From contig JAHZIX010000026.1 in assembly GCA_022601195.1 (NCBI GenBank), positions 1 to 64,000 of the forward strand: a DNA stretch of 64,000 bases, written 5' to 3'. Numbering within the stretch: the first letter of the stretch is position 1; each line of letters opens with the position of its first letter. A model generated the notes under the pieces. That model worked only from the letters and a program-made list of their open reading frames with translations, did not search any database and was not told the origin of the DNA. The position numbers and the translations under genes were made by a program. The DNA comes from Deltaproteobacteria bacterium. GTDB lineage: Bacteria > Acidobacteriota > Thermoanaerobaculia > Multivoradales > JAHZIX01. This document shows positions 8,273 through 17,637 of the stretch, in pieces.

Positions 8273-10702
8273 GTGACGAAACGGCGAGCCTCTAAAGCGG
8301 CTTCTAAATTCTTCTCAGTGGGCTTTCCGGAGCGTTTTCGCCGGAAGACTGCCGGGCTGTGGCCGTGCAAGACCGGTTGGCAGGTGGCCCTGGTCGTCGG
8401 GTGCCTCATTTGCGGCGCTATCGGCCCTCTGAGCGCTCAGGAACGCCAACCCTTCGAGCTCGAGGCTCAACCGAAGAAGGGCTTGAGGGCCCAGGTGGCA
8501 ACCCTTCTGGTCCAGGGAGGCCGAGCTGGGAGCTTGGCCACAGAGGCTTTGGTGGCATCGATGACCCCGTCGCCCCTTCAGCCAGCACCCAATCACCAAG
8601 GGCCTGGGTCCGTAGGGGAAGTGAGGATTGGGCTTTTGGTCGAAGTTAGCGGCTCTTCCCTGCTCGCTGGTTTGCAGGAAGGGGCCGATCATCAGGAAGT
8701 CGACTTCTACGCCTATGCATTGACCCCACAAGGAGCTGTGAGTGGTTTCTTGGCCCAAACCCTCCAGCTGGACTTGGAAACCTATGGCGAGCGCCTCTAT
8801 GAAGGGGGCTTGAAGCTTCATGGGATGTTGTCCCTGCCGCCGGGCACCTATTCTCTTCGAGTGCTCGTGCTGGAACCTGCCAGTGGCCGGTTCGGGCTCC
8901 GCACACTCCCTTTGGTCGTGCCCCAGCTGGAGGGAGGGGAAGATGCTGAGCAGGGCGGTGGCAATAGCCAGGGCAGGGGCTCTGGCGGGGTAGAAGGTAA
9001 CTCGCCGCTGGTGCCCAAGGTCGTGCTGATGGCCCCCCGCATCGCCGAGCCGACCAACGTCTGGCTACTGGTCCAGGCCGGTAACGGAGAGGAAGAGCCG
9101 GCGGCTCGCAAGGCCGAAAGGGCAGCTGCGATCACGGCGGCTCCTCACCCGGCAGAGGTCGAACTGCTTTGGCCGGAACAGGGAGCTCTCCCGGCGGCTT
9201 TCCCGGTCTTCGAGAGCGAGGCAGAGATCCCATTGGAGATGTGGGCAAGAGGGCTCAGTGCCACGGACTTGGGGGCAGCTTCGTCCTGGCGGGGGCGCTT
9301 GGAATCGGAAAACTCGGACGAGGTGGTGGAAGTCGAGGTGCACTTGGACCTCGATCGGAACCTGTCCGCGGCGGTCGCCGGCTTCGAGCGCCTCTCCGGA
9401 AGAATCTCCCTTCCCAAGCTCCCGACGGCGACCTTTCGCCTGGTGATCTCTCGCCAACCGACGGGAGAGGACTCGGTGGACGGGGCTTGGGAAACTGCGC
9501 CGCTGCGAGTTCTCGTTTTGGAGAGCCAGCCCGTGGAATCCATCGCTTGGAGCCAGTTGGAAAGCCTGGCCGCGTCCTTGGATGGTCGAGCTCGTCCCGT
9601 AACTTTCACGACGGAGTTACCTGAAAGGCCTCGGAAGAGGGCCGATGCTCTCGAAGGGAGAGCTCGCAAGTTGCTCATAGAAACCCTGGCCGGTGGCGCC
9701 ACGAGGGGTGTCTCTGGGATGGGTCGTTCGGCTCTGGTGGCGGATCTTCAAGCCTGTGAGACTCGAGTCGTGGACGGAGAGGACGGTGAGGAGGGAGCGG
9801 GCTTGCCGTCCCTGGTGCGCGCCAAGGGGGCTATCTCCCGAGGCCTAGCCAAGATCGATCCCGAGGCTTTGGTGCCTCTGATCCAGCTTCAATTGGAATT
9901 GTACGAGGCCTATCAGCAGTCGAGGAATTTCCAACTAGCCTCTCATTCTCGGCGCTGGGCCGTGGAGCTCAGCGAAGCCTATGCCGCGGCGGCGGCTACG
10001 CCGGAAGCACGGCGGCTAGCCGGGATAGCCCTGAGCAGCGTGGCTTCCGCCATGGTGGAAGCCGGTCTCTTCGCCTCCGCGATTCAGGTCCTCGAGAAAG
10101 CCTTGGCGCAGGATGGAGAGAGCACCTCGGCTCGCTTGCAAGCAGCTCGTTTGCGAGAGCGCTTCGGGGATTACGGCGCCACCGTCGACGAGTTGGAGGA
10201 GCTGTTGGTGAGGAATCCCAAGGCCCCGGAGGGAAGGCTTCGGCTGGCGGTCAACCTAAGGCGGCTTCGGGACCAGGAGCGAGCGAAGCAGGTTTTGGTG
10301 CAGTTGGTGACCGAGAACAACCCGGCCTGGGTACAAGAGGTTGCCTATGGAGAGCTCGCCAAGGTCTTGCTACGGGAAAAGCGACTGGAGGAAGCCGTGA
10401 GCTGGCTGCGGCGCGCCTTGGATGCCTTTCCTGAGCACCGCCGTCTGAGCCTCCTCATGGCCTATTCCCTCGACCGGCAGAGCCAGTTCGCCGCTGCCCG
10501 TCAGACCTTGGGCCGGCTGGCGGTAGAACCAGGGGAGGGCCTGAAGGCATCTTCCCGGTATCGCTACACCACCTCTACTCAACCAAAAGGTCTGGAGGCG
10601 ACGCGGCAGCACCTCCTGGATAGCAGCCTCGCCCGGCAGCCTTTGTTTTCCCTGGCGGTAGCTGCCCTGGCCAAAAAGGCCGGCGAGAGGAGGCCTCGGT
10701 GA
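8273..10702 (+). CDS. Exported TPR protein, VWFA operon
   Basis: An 809-residue protein starting at GTG 8273 with GAAGGAAG just upstream and only 10 bp after the previous stop. It has a long basic leader, then a hydrophobic segment (VALVVGCLICGAIGPLSA) ending in an Ala-x-Ala-like site, so it is likely exported. The middle (about 70-480) is beta-rich and unrecognised, with a Gly/Glu-rich low-complexity patch (EGGEDAEQGGGNSQGRGSGG). From about 540 on there are TPR-like helical repeats (AIQVLEKALAQDGES, ATVDELEELLVRNPKAPEG, AVSWLRRALDAFPEH). Its stop overlaps the GTG start of the next gene (GTGA), so the three genes are one transcript. It may scaffold the two flanking VWFA proteins (inference). 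Confidence 0.75.
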   Translation: MTKRRASKAASKFFSVGFPERFRRKTAGLWPCKTGWQVALVVGCLICGAIGPLSAQERQPFELEAQPKKGLRAQVATLLVQGGRAGSLATEALVASMTPSPLQPAPNHQGPGSVGEVRIGLLVEVSGSSLLAGLQEGADHQEVDFYAYALTPQGAVSGFLAQTLQLDLETYGERLYEGGLKLHGMLSLPPGTYSLRVLVLEPASGRFGLRTLPLVVPQLEGGEDAEQGGGNSQGRGSGGVEGNSPLVPKVVLMAPRIAEPTNVWLLVQAGNGEEEPAARKAERAAAITAAPHPAEVELLWPEQGALPAAFPVFESEAEIPLEMWARGLSATDLGAASSWRGRLESENSDEVVEVEVHLDLDRNLSAAVAGFERLSGRISLPKLPTATFRLVISRQPTGEDSVDGAWETAPLRVLVLESQPVESIAWSQLESLAASLDGRARPVTFTTELPERPRKRADALEGRARKLLIETLAGGATRGVSGMGRSALVADLQACETRVVDGEDGEEGAGLPSLVRAKGAISRGLAKIDPEALVPLIQLQLELYEAYQQSRNFQLASHSRRWAVELSEAYAAAAATPEARRLAGIALSSVASAMVEAGLFASAIQVLEKALAQDGESTSARLQAARLRERFGDYGATVDELEELLVRNPKAPEGRLRLAVNLRRLRDQERAKQVLVQLVTENNPAWVQEVAYGELAKVLLREKRLEEAVSWLRRALDAFPEHRRLSLLMAYSLDRQSQFAAARQTLGRLAVEPGEGLKASSRYRYTTSTQPKGLEATRQHLLDSSLARQPLFSLAVAALAKKAGERRPR

Positions 10703-11886
10703 GCCGGCGAATGTCGTGGATCTCTCGCGGTTGGTTCCTGGGCCTGGCTCTAGGGGCCGTTGTGGTGCTCGCACCTTCCGCCTGGGGGCTCGATCTATTC
10801 TTCCTCAATCCTCCCCCCGACAAGCCGGTCTTTGGTGAGATCGAGGTCGTTATGGAGGTGCTGGGGGCAGACCAGGTGAAAGAAGTGGTGCTGCTCGTAG
10901 ATGGTCGCCCGACAGCTCGATTCACCAAGCCACCCTACCGGTGGGTGGTGGATTTGGGACAGGCCAACCGAGAGCATCGATTCGAGGGGATCGTCCGTAC
11001 CGTTTCCGGTGAAGAGGTTCGTTCGGTGCGTCAGACTCGGGCAATCGCTGTCAATGAGGCGGTGGACTTGGCCCTACAGCAGCTCTATGTGACGGTGAGC
11101 CGGGGCGGCAAGAGGTTGACGAATCTCTCCCGTGGCTATTTCAAGATCAAGGACAACGGGCGTAGTCAATCCATCGTGACCTTCGAGGACGGCAACGCGC
11201 CCCTCACCGCTGCTCTGCTGGTGGACGCCAGCTCGAGCATGAAGGGGGACCGTCTCCGCTTGGCGGTGCGGGGAGCCCGGCGGTTCGCCGAGGGGATGGC
11301 GGAGCTGGACGAAGCGGCTCTCCTACTATTTTCGGACCGCCTTCTCCACGCCACGGATTTCACCGGCAATGCGGCAGATTTGGTGGCGGGATTAGATGGG
11401 GTCAAAGCATCCGGGGGAACGGCGATCCACGACCATCTCTATCTCGCTCTCAAGCACTTAGAGGGCCGCCAAGGCAGGCGAGTAGCCGTCTTGCTCACGG
11501 ACGGCACCGATGTGGAGAGCGCCCTTTCCATGGAGGACATCCAGTGGACGGCTCGCAGGAGCCAGACGCTGATCTACTGGATCCGCATCCTTCAATCCTC
11601 CGGAGGCGCTGGCAGTACGAGCTCCTGGAGAAACGCCGACAACCACCGCCAAGAGCGTCATCTGTTGGAACAGGTGGTCGAAGCCAGTGGTGGCCGCATC
11701 GTGCACATTGGCAACCTCGGGGAGGCGGAGACAGCTTTCAGCGAAATCCTGCGGGAGCTGCGGGAGCAGTACGTCCTTGGCTATTACCCCTCCGAGAACC
11801 GCGGCGATGGTAGCTGGCATCGGGTCCATGTGGATGCTGGACCGGAGGTCGAGGTGAGGACTCGGGAGGGGTATTTGGACTACTGA
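10699..11886 (+). CDS. VWFA domain protein with intact MIDAS
   Basis: A 395-residue secreted VWFA-related protein. The start is the GTG at 10699, overlapping the preceding stop by 4 bp. A signal peptide (WFLGLALGAVVVLAPSAWG) is followed by a beta-sandwich (PVFGEIEVVMEVLG) and the acidobacterial segment NLSRGYFKIKDNGRSQ. A true VWA fold follows, with the metal site LVDASSSMKG (DxSxS), the Thr loop KASGGTAIHDHL and the Asp loop AVLLTDGTDVESA. It ends with the family motif REQYVLGYYPS. Unlike the paralogue at the head of the operon, this one keeps all MIDAS residues and should bind a divalent metal and a ligand. It probably works on the envelope together with the other two operon products. Confidence 0.88.
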   Translation: MSRRMSWISRGWFLGLALGAVVVLAPSAWGLDLFFLNPPPDKPVFGEIEVVMEVLGADQVKEVVLLVDGRPTARFTKPPYRWVVDLGQANREHRFEGIVRTVSGEEVRSVRQTRAIAVNEAVDLALQQLYVTVSRGGKRLTNLSRGYFKIKDNGRSQSIVTFEDGNAPLTAALLVDASSSMKGDRLRLAVRGARRFAEGMAELDEAALLLFSDRLLHATDFTGNAADLVAGLDGVKASGGTAIHDHLYLALKHLEGRQGRRVAVLLTDGTDVESALSMEDIQWTARRSQTLIYWIRILQSSGGAGSTSSWRNADNHRQERHLLEQVVEASGGRIVHIGNLGEAETAFSEILRELREQYVLGYYPSENRGDGSWHRVHVDAGPEVEVRTREGYLDY

Positions 11887-12330
11887 GGACCGGTCCACAG
11901 GCGTCCTTCCCCCTGTTTTCCTCGCCCCTCGCCCCTCGCCCCTCGCCCCTCGCCCCTCGCCCCTTGCCCCTCGCCCCTTGCCCTCTGTCGCGCAGGCAGA
12001 GGAGTCGGCCACCGTCATGCAGATTAGATTCAGGCCCCTTCCCTAGGTCTCTTTGCCAGCAGGCTGGCCCCGTCCTCGCTGGGAGGCCATCTCCAAGTCT
12101 TCTTCGGCTACCGAAGCAAACGCCGTTTTCAGAAAGTCAGCTCTCTTAACCACAAGGGGGTCTCGGTATGGAAGCGATTCTTCTCGCCAGAGGGGCCGCT
12201 AAGTCGGACAGGAAACCCCAGCAGTGTCTCTCTTCACGACCCGTGATCGATCCTGGATCGAGAACAACTAGCGAAGATATGCGTAATTCTTATTGTGGAA
12301 ATGGTTCATTTATTTTAAGGGGTACTTACA
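11887..12330. other. Intergenic with heptamer repeat and leader of FG-GAP gene
   Basis: The stretch contains the heptanucleotide array at 11921-11983. Its right part becomes A/T-rich toward the FG-GAP gene (roughly 12270-12330), as expected for a promoter and leader. No separate gene was found. Confidence 0.5.
11921..11983. repeat. Heptanucleotide tandem repeat (CTCGCCC x9)
   Basis: Nine head-to-tail 7-bp units run from 11921 to 11983. Seven are CTCGCCC and two are CTTGCCC (units 7 and 9). The array begins 34 bp after the stop of the VWFA gene. A 7-bp unit is not a multiple of three, and copy-number change by slippage is likely. It is non-coding here. Confidence 0.95.
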
Positions 12331-14445
12331 ATGTCTTTGACTGGACGATTGGCTCTCCGTTTGCCTCGGTCGATTTATCTGCAGACTCTCCTCCTTTTTT
12401 CTGGAGCTTGCTGGCTGGCCTCCGTTCCGGCGGCAGCGGGTGGTGTGACTTTCTCCGATATTGCCGTGGGCGGCGGTGCCGGTCTGACCTATGAACGTGC
12501 ACCTTCTGATTCCATCGAGGTGTTCGATTTCTTCACTACCCAACCCGTGCTGACCATTGCTGATTGGGCCTTGACTCCGGAGAAGCCTCACGGCGCTCCC
12601 GGAGTCGCCCTCCTGGACTACGATGGCGACGGTGATCTGGATATCTACGTCACCAATGGCCCGGGCGCACCCAATAGCCTGTTCCAACACCAGTTGGCCC
12701 AAATCGGCCAAGCGACCTTCGTCGATCAGGCGGTGGCCGCTGGTGTGGCTGCCACCGATCAGGACAGCTCGGGCACTTGCTTCGGGGATCTGGACAACGA
12801 CGGCGACCCGGAGCTCCTGGTGTTGAGCAACTTCGGTCCGCACCGACTATTCGAGAACCGAGGAGACGGCACGTTTGACGATATTTCTGCCACCGCCGGC
12901 ATTGATGGCGGTGACAAGAGCTCCGTTAGCTGCTCCTTCGGAGACGTAGACAACGATGGTCTCTTAGACCTGGCGGTCGGTAACAATTCGGTCGATATGT
13001 CCAACAGCTTGGGCATTGTGGTGCCCTTCGACTTCAGCCAGCACAACCAGCTGTACCGCAACTTGGGGGGCAACCACTTCGCCGATGTCAGTGCGGCAGC
13101 GGGCATTCTGGAGACTCGAGGCTACTCTTCTCCCCTCTTCGATGGGCTGCCACGTATCACTTGGGCCATCGCCCTGGTCGATGTGGATCAGGACGGTGAC
13201 GCCGACCTGGTGCAGGCCGACGATCAGGCGGGGGTGCCCATCGCCCGAGACGGCGGCATTGATGCGGGCTTGATTCACGTCTTTTTGAACGATGGCAGCG
13301 GATTTTTTACGGACGTTACCGGCACCTTGAGTCCGGCCTCTCCGGGAGCTTGGATGGGCCTCTCCTTTGGAGACCTCGACGCGGACGGCGAGTTGGACCT
13401 CTTCGGCACCAATACCGGAGATTACACATCGACTCCCATCACCCCTCTGGATCCCCAATGGGGGACCTTCGCCATCTACTTTCTTGGCGATACCGCTTCT
13501 CGCTGGTATCTGGGGACGGGCGGTGGCTCCTTCATGGACCCAGGAGTTGGCCCCTTGGTGGCAACTCCCTTCGGTTGGGGTACCAGCATGGCGGACTACG
13601 ACAACGATGCGGACACGGACATTCTGTTCCACGGAGGCCTCTACTTTGGTCCGGTGGGACAAGGGGCGCCGGGTTCGATTCTGGAGAACGATGGAACCGG
13701 AACATTTTCCCGGGACGCGGTGGCCCTGGCGGGATCGACGGATCACGAGGAGAGGACGGTTCAGGGAGTGGCCATGGGAGATTTGGATGGCAACGGCTTC
13801 GACGACATCGTCACCGTTTCCAACTTCAACATTCTCGCCACCGAGCAGACGCTCTACAACCACAATTGGGGCTCCCCCTTCGACGGGGGGCGCTACTCGC
13901 AGATTTTCGCTCCCACCGGCGCCCTCAACGGGGACGGTACCTTCATGGGTATCGAGATCGACCGCGGGAACCTCTCGGTGGAGTTGAACGGCGGCGAAAA
14001 CGGCAACCACTCCCTCTCTGTTCGCCCTCTCGGAACCGTGGGTCTCACCTCTGGCGGCGTGGTCAATCGCGATGGAATCGGGGCGGTGGTGCGCTTTACT
14101 ACCCGCTCCGGGAAGCAGGTCTTGCGCCCGGTGGTGGGCGGCGCTAGCTATGCCTCCCAAGACAGCTTGGAAGGGACTTTCGGTCTCGGCTCCGAGCGTA
14201 GGGGGGAGATCGACATTCTCTGGCCCGGTGGGGTCCGTAATCGTCTCAACAACGTCCGCGCTGGCTCGAGAGTCCTCTTTCCCGAGATTCCCTGTAGCTA
14301 CGATGGGCAGTGGCCGAGCTTTCGTGCCTACCGGACCTGCGTCCGCACCGCCCTTTCGGAGCTGGTCTCCGCCGGAGTGATTCGGCCGCGGGACAAAGGC
14401 AGGTTCTTCGCCAGCGCCGTCCAAGCCTTCCACGAGGCACGGTAG
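12331..14445 (+). CDS. FG-GAP/VCBS and UnbV (CRTAC1-like) secreted protein
   Basis: 704 residues. The signal peptide is YLQTLLLFSGACWLASVPAAAG. The mature part holds repeated calcium-binding FG-GAP/VCBS blades (ALLDYDGDGDLDIYVTN, CFGDLDNDGDPELLVLSN, VDVDQDGDADLVQADD, FGDLDADGELDLFGTN, MADYDNDADTDILFHG, GDLDGNGFDDIVTVSN), forming an integrin-alpha-like beta-propeller. Near 560-650 lies the ASPIC/UnbV domain (GAVVRFTTRSGKQVLRPV, ASQDSLEGTFGLG, IDILWPGG). These proteins are extracellular and are usually annotated as CRTAC1 family; their ligand is unknown. AAGGGG lies 9 nt before the ATG, preceded by an AT-rich leader. A strong terminator lies 24 bp after the stop, so it is monocistronic. About 65 residues after the UnbV domain are helical and unassigned. 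Confidence 0.9.
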   Translation: MSLTGRLALRLPRSIYLQTLLLFSGACWLASVPAAAGGVTFSDIAVGGGAGLTYERAPSDSIEVFDFFTTQPVLTIADWALTPEKPHGAPGVALLDYDGDGDLDIYVTNGPGAPNSLFQHQLAQIGQATFVDQAVAAGVAATDQDSSGTCFGDLDNDGDPELLVLSNFGPHRLFENRGDGTFDDISATAGIDGGDKSSVSCSFGDVDNDGLLDLAVGNNSVDMSNSLGIVVPFDFSQHNQLYRNLGGNHFADVSAAAGILETRGYSSPLFDGLPRITWAIALVDVDQDGDADLVQADDQAGVPIARDGGIDAGLIHVFLNDGSGFFTDVTGTLSPASPGAWMGLSFGDLDADGELDLFGTNTGDYTSTPITPLDPQWGTFAIYFLGDTASRWYLGTGGGSFMDPGVGPLVATPFGWGTSMADYDNDADTDILFHGGLYFGPVGQGAPGSILENDGTGTFSRDAVALAGSTDHEERTVQGVAMGDLDGNGFDDIVTVSNFNILATEQTLYNHNWGSPFDGGRYSQIFAPTGALNGDGTFMGIEIDRGNLSVELNGGENGNHSLSVRPLGTVGLTSGGVVNRDGIGAVVRFTTRSGKQVLRPVVGGASYASQDSLEGTFGLGSERRGEIDILWPGGVRNRLNNVRAGSRVLFPEIPCSYDGQWPSFRAYRTCVRTALSELVSAGVIRPRDKGRFFASAVQAFHEAR

Positions 14446-14468
14446 CTTTCGAATAACCTTCGTTTTAG

Positions 14469-14500
14469 CCGCTCCCTGTTGCTAGGGAGCGGTTTTTTCT
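14469..14500 (+). terminator. Intrinsic terminator of FG-GAP gene
   Basis: CCGCTCCC (14469-14476) pairs perfectly with GGGAGCGG (14485-14492) around an 8-nt loop, followed by six T and CT. It lies 24 bp after the FG-GAP stop codon. Confidence 0.9.
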
Positions 14501-14512
14501 TGACAAGCCCTT

Positions 14513-14905
14513 TTAGTCCATAGGCCTTTGGTTTCGAAGCCCGGAGAGAACATGGCAGAGGCTGCCAAAGGTGAGGGAGTAGATGGCCAACGTGCTTACT
14601 GGAGATCGCAGGTTGGGTGTTGTGGATTCCACAAAGAAAGCGACGATCAACGCCAATGTGCTCGCCGTGACGAACGCAGACCCGGCGAACTGCAACCAAC
14701 GAAGATTTATCGCAGGACGAATATAGGCACCGAGGCCTGCATGGAGGAGGGCGGCGAGGAGAATGTAAATGTGGCGAGAGCGGTAAAAGGCCCGTAAGGC
14801 AAGATCTAGCTCACGAAGATGATCGAGAACGAAGTGCATGTAGAGGCCGGTGAGGCCGAAGGCGCCGAAGGTGAGTGCAGCCAAGGAGAGATGGAATTTA
14901 CGCAT
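14513..14905 (-). CDS. Small integral membrane protein, unknown
   Basis: About 130 residues from the ATG at 14905; an in-frame TTG at 14929 and ATG at 14923 would extend it slightly. Four hydrophobic helices are visible: LSLAALTFGAFGLTGLYM, IYILLAALLHAGLGAYI, FAGSAFVTASTLALIVAFF and TLAIYSLTFGSLCHVLSG. Charged connectors (RELDLALRAFYRSR) fall between helices 1 and 2. The family is unrecognised; the topology resembles small DUF-type inner membrane proteins. It converges on the FG-GAP gene and lies 185 bp from the ADOP permease on the same strand. It has no catalytic motif. It is clearly coding by hydropathy pattern, but no function can be given. Confidence 0.65.
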   Translation of the reverse strand: MRKFHLSLAALTFGAFGLTGLYMHFVLDHLRELDLALRAFYRSRHIYILLAALLHAGLGAYIRPAINLRWLQFAGSAFVTASTLALIVAFFVESTTPNLRSPVSTLAIYSLTFGSLCHVLSGLRNQRPMD

Positions 14906-15089
14906 CTGGTCTCTAGGGCCCATTTCCAAGGCGAGCCGCCGCAGTCTTCAGGTTTCTCTGCCGGAATCTGGAACCGGAATCTGTAGCCGGATTCTATAGT
15001 GTTCGTCCGCAGGCTACGCTGAGTCCCAGTCGGCGTCAATCGCTTTTTTGGGAAGGACCCGACGGGTGGAAGTCACTCCCTCGCCCCTC

Positions 15090-17555
15090 TCAATCGCTGG
15101 ATAGAGCCACCATCGGATCGATGCGGGTGGCCTTCAGGGCGGGCACCAGGCTGGCGAACACGGAGACCAGCATCAGCACCACCGCTACCGAAGCGAGCAC
15201 ACCCGCATGGGTGGGCTCGATATCGTAGAGCTGACTCTTCAGAAACCTTCCCAAGGCGATAGAAGCCACCAGGCCCAACGCCAGGCCCACGGCCATGAGC
15301 CCGGTACCCTCACGCAAGACCAGGCGACGGATTCGTTCTTTGCCACTGCCCAAGGCAAGGCGAATGCCGAATTCTCGGCGGCGTTGGGTGACCAGGTAGG
15401 CGAGGGTGCCGTAAACGCCTATGGTGGCCAATAGAAGGGCCACGGCGGCAAAGGTGAGAGCCAAAATCGTTGGAGTTCGGCGGGTTATCAGAGTTTGCTG
15501 CATCCGATCCTTCATCGTGCGAACTTCGAAGAGAGGAAGCTCCGGGTCCAGGGCCGCCATGGTTCGTGTCAGGGGAGCTCGGAGGGTTTCCGGAGCGGGT
15601 CCTCTGAGGGCGATGGAGAGAGTACGTCCGGTACTCTGAGGGAAGGGAAAGTAGTAGGCCCCGACGGGCTCGCGAGAGTCCACTAAGCGGTGCATCTTGA
15701 TCTCGCCGACCACACCGACCACCGTGAGCATTTCTTCTTCGGGGGGCAATTTGAGCAGATCACTCGCTTCGCTGGGGAAGAACATGCGGCGGCCGATAGG
15801 GTCTTCCCCAGGCCAGAAACGGCGGGCCAATCGTTGGTCGACGATTACCACTCTTTTGGCGTCGGCGGTATCGCGGTGATCAAAGAAGCGGCCTGCGACC
15901 AGGGGAATGCCGAGGGTCGCGAAATAGCTATCGCTAACGGCACATCTGGAGGGCGAGACGATGGACTCCCCGGGTGCCATCTCATAGCCCTCGGCGAAGA
16001 TGACGCTGTTGTTGAATCTGCTGCCAAAGGGGAGCGCGTCGATGACCCCGACCTTGTCGACCCCCGGGAGGTTTCCAATGCGTTCGAGGCTACGATCCAC
16101 AAAGGCCCGGAGGGCTGCTTCGTCTTCATAGCGGGAGGGGGGGAGATCGAGGGTTGCCGTCAACACTCCTTCGGGCTCGAATCCAGGTTCGATGGCGAGG
16201 ACTTTCCGAAAGCTGGTGAGCAACAGCCCGGCCCCCACCAGGAGTACGAATGCGAAGGCGACCTGGGTGACGACCAAGGCTCGCCGCAAGCCCCGAGTTT
16301 TGCGGTTGGCGGTGCCGGAGCGGCCTTCCTCGCTGAGGGTTTCATGGCTATCTCTCTTGGGGAGTTGGCTCAGCGGCAACAGCCCGAGAGCTAAAGCGGT
16401 GAGGGCCGTCAGGCCCAGGGCCACCAGAATGGGCACCAGGCCGATGGTGATCTCGGAGCTGCGAGGAAAGTGATTCATTCCCAGTAGCTGCAAGCCTTTG
16501 AGGCCGAGATGCCCCAGCCCAATTCCTAGCAAACCGCCGGCGCCAGCGAGTAGGAAACTCTCGGTGAGCAGCTGCCGAGCGACCCGGCTGCGGCTCGCTC
16601 CCAAGGCTTGGCGCAGGGAAAGCTCCTTGGCTCTCGCCGTACTGCGGACCAAAGTCAGGTTGGCTAGATTCACGATACCGATGAGGAGGACGAAAAACAC
16701 TCCAGCCCACAGCAGATAGAGGGTGCCTCGAATGCCTTCCACCACTTCTTCTTGTAAGGGGGAGACGAGGGTGGTGAAACCGGCGTTGGTGAGGGTCTCG
16801 CGAAAATCCGGAAAACGCTCCATATTGGCTGCATTGACGGCCAGGATCTGGCTTCGCGCCTGGTTGATGGTGGCGCCGTCCGCTAGCCGGCCGATCATTT
16901 GCCAGCTATTGCTGTGGCGGGCATCGTCGGAGCGCTGCTCCTCCGTGAAGGCAGCCGGAACCCACAGCTCCACCTCCGGGTCGAGGAAGAGGAATTCTCG
17001 CTTCATGACGCCGATGACCTCGAAGGGACGGCCGGAGAGCTTGATGTTCTTGCCGATCACGCCGGGGTCAGCACCGAAGGAACGTTGCCACAGCTGGTGA
17101 CTGAGCAACACCTTGTCTTCGTGGCCGATCTCGCCTTCCTGCTCGGTAAATAGCCGACCCAGAGCTGGTTGGACCTGGAGGAGGGAGAACAAGGATGGAG
17201 TCGCCGTCAGGGCAGCGACTCGTTCCGGAACGGAGCCCTCACCGAGACTGTGGCTGGTCGTGCGGTAGATGGCCTGCTCTTCGAAGGCGGTGACATGCTG
17301 GCGGCGGTCGAAATAGTCGGGCACGCCATTGCTGGCCACTTCGGCTCCCGCCTTGGGGTAGGAGTTGTTGACGACGAGGATCCGTTCGGCCTCAGGGATG
17401 GGCAACGGGCGGAGCAGCACCGAGTTGACGATGCTGAAGACCGCCAAGTTGGCGCCAATACAAAGTCCCAAGGTGAGTAGGCCCGTGGCAGCGAAACCCC
17501 GATCCTTGAGCAGCATCTTGAAACCGAAGCGGATGTCTTTGAGCCAACTATCCAT
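15090..17555 (-). CDS. ADOP-family orphan permease (MacB/FtsX type)
   Basis: 821 residues. The protein has two FtsX/MacB permease modules, the arrangement known as acidobacterial duplicated orphan permease (TIGR03434). The N-terminal block DIRFGFKMLLKDRGFAATG leads into TM1 (LLTLGLCIGANLAVFSIVNS). A large periplasmic MacB-PCD domain follows (about 50-270), then FtsX TMs with ELSLRQALGASRSRVARQLL. A second periplasmic domain comes next, then the final FtsX module with RREFGIRLALGSGKERI and closing TMs ending MVALSSD. GAGGAAAG precedes the ATG by 6 nt. As usual for the family, no MacB-type ATPase gene is adjacent. It may share transcription with the PQQ-propeller gene upstream (82 bp gap). The substrate is unknown. 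Confidence 0.93.
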   Translation of the reverse strand: MDSWLKDIRFGFKMLLKDRGFAATGLLTLGLCIGANLAVFSIVNSVLLRPLPIPEAERILVVNNSYPKAGAEVASNGVPDYFDRRQHVTAFEEQAIYRTTSHSLGEGSVPERVAALTATPSLFSLLQVQPALGRLFTEQEGEIGHEDKVLLSHQLWQRSFGADPGVIGKNIKLSGRPFEVIGVMKREFLFLDPEVELWVPAAFTEEQRSDDARHSNSWQMIGRLADGATINQARSQILAVNAANMERFPDFRETLTNAGFTTLVSPLQEEVVEGIRGTLYLLWAGVFFVLLIGIVNLANLTLVRSTARAKELSLRQALGASRSRVARQLLTESFLLAGAGGLLGIGLGHLGLKGLQLLGMNHFPRSSEITIGLVPILVALGLTALTALALGLLPLSQLPKRDSHETLSEEGRSGTANRKTRGLRRALVVTQVAFAFVLLVGAGLLLTSFRKVLAIEPGFEPEGVLTATLDLPPSRYEDEAALRAFVDRSLERIGNLPGVDKVGVIDALPFGSRFNNSVIFAEGYEMAPGESIVSPSRCAVSDSYFATLGIPLVAGRFFDHRDTADAKRVVIVDQRLARRFWPGEDPIGRRMFFPSEASDLLKLPPEEEMLTVVGVVGEIKMHRLVDSREPVGAYYFPFPQSTGRTLSIALRGPAPETLRAPLTRTMAALDPELPLFEVRTMKDRMQQTLITRRTPTILALTFAAVALLLATIGVYGTLAYLVTQRRREFGIRLALGSGKERIRRLVLREGTGLMAVGLALGLVASIALGRFLKSQLYDIEPTHAGVLASVAVVLMLVSVFASLVPALKATRIDPMVALSSD

Positions 17556-17637
17556 GGCGTCTTTCCTCTGGGTCGGTTGTTTTGGGCGCCCAGAGAAACT
17601 AACGCTGGAAGAGAGACAAATGTTTCAAATGGCGGGC

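Noticed and set aside
11921..11983. CRISPR-like array
   Set aside because: Units are 7 bp with no spacers; it is a microsatellite.
12964..14433. 489-codon open frame on the minus strand
   Set aside because: Fully antisense to the FG-GAP protein, whose Asp-rich codons create it; no start signal or family match.
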